Positions 61,283 to 64,000 of a stretch of 64,000 nucleotides of DNA are shown one piece after another. Location of the stretch: positions 1 to 64,000 of the forward strand of contig JANQKV010000058.1 in NCBI GenBank assembly GCA_028280945.1, read 5' to 3'. The notes under the pieces are model-generated. The model did no database searches. It saw nothing but the letters and a program-made list of their open reading frames with translations, and had not been told where the DNA came from. The translations under genes and the position numbers were made by a program. Positions within the stretch are counted from its first letter, which is position 1. Each line of letters opens with the position of its first letter. The stretch comes from Opitutaceae bacterium. GTDB lineage: Bacteria > Verrucomicrobiota > Verrucomicrobiia > Opitutales > Opitutaceae.

Positions 61283-62341
61283 TTACGATGACGATGTGCC
61301 GAGGCGCTCCAGTCGATAGTCGCCACTGAGGATTTTTTCCGTCCAAGCCTGGTTATCGAGATACCACTGCACCGTTTTGCGAAATCCCGAAGTATGATCC
61401 TGCCGGGGCGACCAGCCCAGCTCGGTTTTGATCTTTGATGCGTCGATGGCGTATCGCAGATCATGCCCCGGGCGGTCGGTTACAAAGGTGATTTGTTCGG
61501 CGTAGGACCTGTCATCTTCGCGTGGCCGGAGCTCGTCCAAGAGGCTGCACAAAAGTCGAACCAGATCGATATTCTGACGCTCGTTGTTACCCCCGATATT
61601 GTAGGTCTCGCCGATTTTTCCCTGCGCGATCACGGTGTGCAGAGCCTCGGCGTGATCGCCAACGTAAAGCCAGTCGCGGACGTTTTCACCTTTGCCGTAG
61701 ACCGGAATGGGCTCGCCGCGAAGTGCCTTGAGAATGACCACCGGGATCAGCTTTTCCGGGAATTGGTAGGGACCGTAGTTGTTCGAGCAGTTGGTGACCA
61801 GCACCGGCAGATCATAGGTGTCGGCCCAGGCCCGGGCCAAATGGTCAGAGGCTGCTTTCGAAGCGGAATAGGGGGAATGCGGATCGTAGGGAGTGGATTC
61901 GGAGAACAGACCTTCGACGCCGAGGGATCCGTAAACCTCATCGGTGGAGACATGCAAAAACCGGAAAACCTGCTTGGCTTCGCCCTCCAGAGACTCGTAG
62001 TGAGATCGGGCCGCTTGCAGCAGCGTAAAAGTTCCCACGACGTTGGTTTGGACAAACTCACCGGGACCATCGATGGACCGATCGACATGTGATTCAGCGG
62101 CCAAATGCATGATCCAATCCGGGGCAAATTCCGTCATGAGTTTGGTCATGGCGGTTCCGTCGCAGATGTCGGTTTGGGAAAAATGATAGCGCGGGTTGTC
62201 CGCCAAATCGGCCAGTGAGTGGGGATTACCTGCGTAGGTCAGCTTATCGATGTTCAGGACGGAATGAGATGCCTCCGCGAGGAGGTGTCGGACGAGATTG
62301 CTGCCGATGAAGCCGCAGCCGCCGGTTACCAGAATTTTCAT
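61283..62341 (-). CDS. rfbB: dTDP-glucose 4,6-dehydratase
   Basis: Converts dTDP-glucose to dTDP-4-keto-6-deoxyglucose with tightly bound NAD. 352 residues: [14 protein letters not shown] cofactor loop, catalytic STDEVYG with Asp-Glu, and [10 protein letters not shown] (YxxxK). The start overlaps the stop of the upstream gene by 4 nt (62338-62341), showing coupling with the NRS/ER-like enzyme that would act next. Confidence 0.96.
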   Translation of the reverse strand: MKILVTGGCGFIGSNLVRHLLAEASHSVLNIDKLTYAGNPHSLADLADNPRYHFSQTDICDGTAMTKLMTEFAPDWIMHLAAESHVDRSIDGPGEFVQTNVVGTFTLLQAARSHYESLEGEAKQVFRFLHVSTDEVYGSLGVEGLFSESTPYDPHSPYSASKAASDHLARAWADTYDLPVLVTNCSNNYGPYQFPEKLIPVVILKALRGEPIPVYGKGENVRDWLYVGDHAEALHTVIAQGKIGETYNIGGNNERQNIDLVRLLCSLLDELRPREDDRSYAEQITFVTDRPGHDLRYAIDASKIKTELGWSPRQDHTSGFRKTVQWYLDNQAWTEKILSGDYRLERLGTSSS

Positions 62342-63219
62342 ACCGTTGCCTGTTCGGGTTGCCAGTTTGCGAGCGACTGCCGAATGGCGTCGTGGACTTC
62401 CGTCATCTTGATTCCAGCGTTTGCCAGCTTAGTGGAGTCCATGACACAGTTCGAGCGAGGGGTCTTCGCCGCGATTTGCATAAATTCATCTTCGTCATCA
62501 AAGAAATCAAAATCTTTGGTGCAGACCCCGCTGGCCTTGATCAATTCGACCACGTCTCGCGTCGTAACGTGTCCGGGGTTGGTGACGTTATAGGTGCCGA
62601 ATGGAATGCGCTTCTCCCAGCACGCGAAGGTGCCAGCCACAAATTCGTGCAATTGTGAAATGGAGTTTTCCGCCTCAAGCAGGCGCTGGTATCGCATCAG
62701 CTTGGTCAGGTAGTTGCGCGGTCCCTCGCGGTGATCGAAGGGAATCCGTAACCGCCAGATAAATACATTGTCCACCCCCTGAAGGGTCTCCTCTCCGAGT
62801 GCCTTGGTTCCGCTGTAGAACGAACAATTATTGGTGCGAAAACTGAAATTGGGTTCGTCGTCCTCACGAAAACCGCCGCCATCCGGTCGGGATCCCGTAT
62901 AGATGCACCCGCTCGAAACATGTCCCCATGGTATCCCAACGTCCGCACAGGCCTCGGCAATCCGGCCGGGCAACACGGCGTTGCCGAACAGGCACTCCGC
63001 CTTGTCCTGCTCGCAGGCATCCACGTTGGGTTTGCCGGTATATCCCGCTGCGTTGATCAGAAACTCAGGTTGATCTTCGGTGAGGGTTTTCCGCAGGGTG
63101 GTAACATCGGTATAGTCGACCTCAGCCCGCCGCAGGTTGCGAAACGGGATGTTCTTGTGCGTGAGCAAGGCTTGATAGGCCTGCCCCACATAACCGGAGC
63201 CTCCAAGTAGATAAATCAT
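62338..63219 (-). CDS. Bifunctional-type nucleotide-sugar epimerase/reductase (NRS/ER- and RmlD-like)
   Basis: A 293-residue SDR with cofactor loop [15 protein letters not shown] and YSGTKALGE (YxxxK). Unlike usual RmlD, it strongly resembles the plant bifunctional 3,5-epimerase/4-reductase: [15 protein letters not shown], the Cys in [25 protein letters not shown] with a Lys, and [13 protein letters not shown]. In the plant enzyme (from memory) a Cys and a Lys at these places perform the epimerisation. No rfbC or separate rfbD is in the window, so this protein alone may turn dTDP-4-keto-6-deoxyglucose into dTDP-L-rhamnose. Confidence 0.85.
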   Translation of the reverse strand: MIYLLGGSGYVGQAYQALLTHKNIPFRNLRRAEVDYTDVTTLRKTLTEDQPEFLINAAGYTGKPNVDACEQDKAECLFGNAVLPGRIAEACADVGIPWGHVSSGCIYTGSRPDGGGFREDDEPNFSFRTNNCSFYSGTKALGEETLQGVDNVFIWRLRIPFDHREGPRNYLTKLMRYQRLLEAENSISQLHEFVAGTFACWEKRIPFGTYNVTNPGHVTTRDVVELIKASGVCTKDFDFFDDEDEFMQIAAKTPRSNCVMDSTKLANAGIKMTEVHDAIRQSLANWQPEQATV

Positions 63220-63268
63220 ATGGCGCAGCGAATCGTTTGGAGCGGTGCGACCAATTCAACTCCCTTTC

Positions 63269-64000
63269 TCACAAGCGATCGTCCTGCCGGTGGTAATCCC
63301 CGCGGCTGAAATACTTTTCCAGCCACACATACATGCAGATGAAAAAGTAGCGGCTGCCCATTTCTTTGATCTTGAGCTTTGCCTCGCCAAACTGGCGGTT
63401 ACGCCAAGTGATAGGTATCGTCTCCCAGGAAAAGCCACGCACAATGGCCTTGAGGGGAATTTCCACGGTCAGGTTGAAATGGGGGGAGAGAAAAGGGCGA
63501 CAGCCGTCTATAACCGAACGTCGATAGGCCTTGAAGGCGTTTGTCGTGTCATTAAGCGGAATGCGAAAGAGACTTTTGATGAACAGGTTAGCGAGCCGGT
63601 TTACGAGCAGCTTCAATCGGGGATAGTCGTGGACCTTTCCGCCTTTGACAAAGCGGCTGCCAAACGCGCACTCGTAGCCTTGGCAAAGCAGCAGCCAATA
63701 CTTCGCAGCGTCTTCAGGATCGTCTGAACAGTCGGCCATCATGATCACTACTGCATCGCCCTGACTGTGGTTAAGGCCATAAATGATCGCTCGACCAAAA
63801 CCGTGCGGACCGGGGTTCTGCACGTGAGCCAGGCTGGGGTAGTTTTTTTTCAGCCCGTTGAGCACCTCCCAAGTACGATCGGTGCTACCATCATCAACCA
63901 CTACGATTTCATGCGGAATCCCCTCTCGCTGAAACACCTTATCGATGGCCGCGATGGTGACCGGTAAAGACTCTTCCTCATCGCGAGCTGGAATGATAAC
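63269..64000 (-). CDS. Glycosyltransferase family 2, truncated by window edge
   Basis: The frame is open to base 64000, so the N-terminus lies beyond the window; the visible N-terminal end reads VIIPARDEEESLPV, a standard GT2 start. Further: VVVDDGSTDRTWEV, VIMMADCSDDPED with the metal-binding Asp region, and FGSRFVKGGKV. 243 codons are visible. The C-terminal tail is short without membrane helices, like polyprenyl-phosphate sugar transferases. It lies 49 nt from the NRS/ER-like gene and begins the dTDP-sugar and glycan run as seen from the right. Confidence 0.88.
   Translation of the reverse strand, partial: VIIPARDEEESLPVTIAAIDKVFQREGIPHEIVVVDDGSTDRTWEVLNGLKKNYPSLAHVQNPGPHGFGRAIIYGLNHSQGDAVVIMMADCSDDPEDAAKYWLLLCQGYECAFGSRFVKGGKVHDYPRLKLLVNRLANLFIKSLFRIPLNDTTNAFKAYRRSVIDGCRPFLSPHFNLTVEIPLKAIVRGFSWETIPITWRNRQFGEAKLKIKEMGSRYFFICMYVWLEKYFSRGDYHRQDDRL

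Noticed and set aside
1-64000. CRISPR arrays, insertion sequences, integrases or phage genes
   Set aside because: No regular direct repeats, transposase motifs or phage structural genes were seen on either strand.

Overview
This 64 kb window is a gene-dense chromosomal segment of a Gram-negative bacterium with roughly 58-60% GC by eye. Genes for lipid A (LpxI), an outer-membrane polysaccharide exporter, a periplasmic HtrA protease and ExbB/ExbD imply two membranes. A strong sigma-28-type promoter before a chemoreceptor gene suggests flagellar motility. The mix of families (SufT-type MIP18 protein, classical ArgA, LpxI, ACP-dehydratase fusion, large LOG protein) points to Verrucomicrobiota, probably Opitutales. 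That placement is an inference from gene content, because no rRNA or tRNA gene is visible. No CRISPR array, insertion sequence, prophage or integron was seen.

Layout. 1-4.3 kb: housekeeping genes (SppA, SufT, Dus, BFN nuclease, LpxI). 4.3-9.4 kb: a minus-strand exopolysaccharide export operon (FecR-like protein, beta-barrel, Wza-like exporter, Wzc-like tyrosine autokinase). 9.5-18.8 kb: LeuRS, an HtrA protease translationally coupled to a pseudoprotease, riboflavin synthase, a UDG missing Fe-S ligands, MFS transporter, site-2 protease. 18.8-26.6 kb: Hpt protein, the metK-ahcY SAM-cycle operon with an unusual inverted-repeat leader, a haem-binding chemoreceptor, a 374-nt intergenic region able to fold into several hairpins, and a hybrid histidine kinase. 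26.6-44.6 kb: mostly metabolic and housekeeping genes (GH16, ExbBD, SDR, HDAC-like, MFS, Dtd, ArgA, GlyA, LMW-PTP, PurD, a type IV pilin-like pair, LOG, FKBP, threonine aldolase, AroK, QueG, thioesterase).

44.6-64 kb is the accessory part. A lipid/glycolipid locus runs from 46.0 to 54.1 kb: an ACP-dehydratase fusion, beta-ketoacyl synthase, SDR reductase, MGDG-synthase-like glycosyltransferase, two further glycosyltransferases and a convergent alpha-oxoamine synthase. Together these could make a dedicated acyl chain, join it to an amino acid and glycosylate it, which would give a sphingolipid- or aminolipid-like glycolipid. I find it the best candidate for an undescribed system here. Next comes a surface-glycan locus (GT4, GT2, a GT-C-like membrane protein, an 860-residue double glycosyltransferase) and a dTDP-sugar module in which rfbA and rfbB are followed by a gene resembling the plant bifunctional epimerase/reductase NRS/ER, with no rfbC. 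The glycan made here could be exported by the 4.3-9.4 kb operon, but this link is only inferred.
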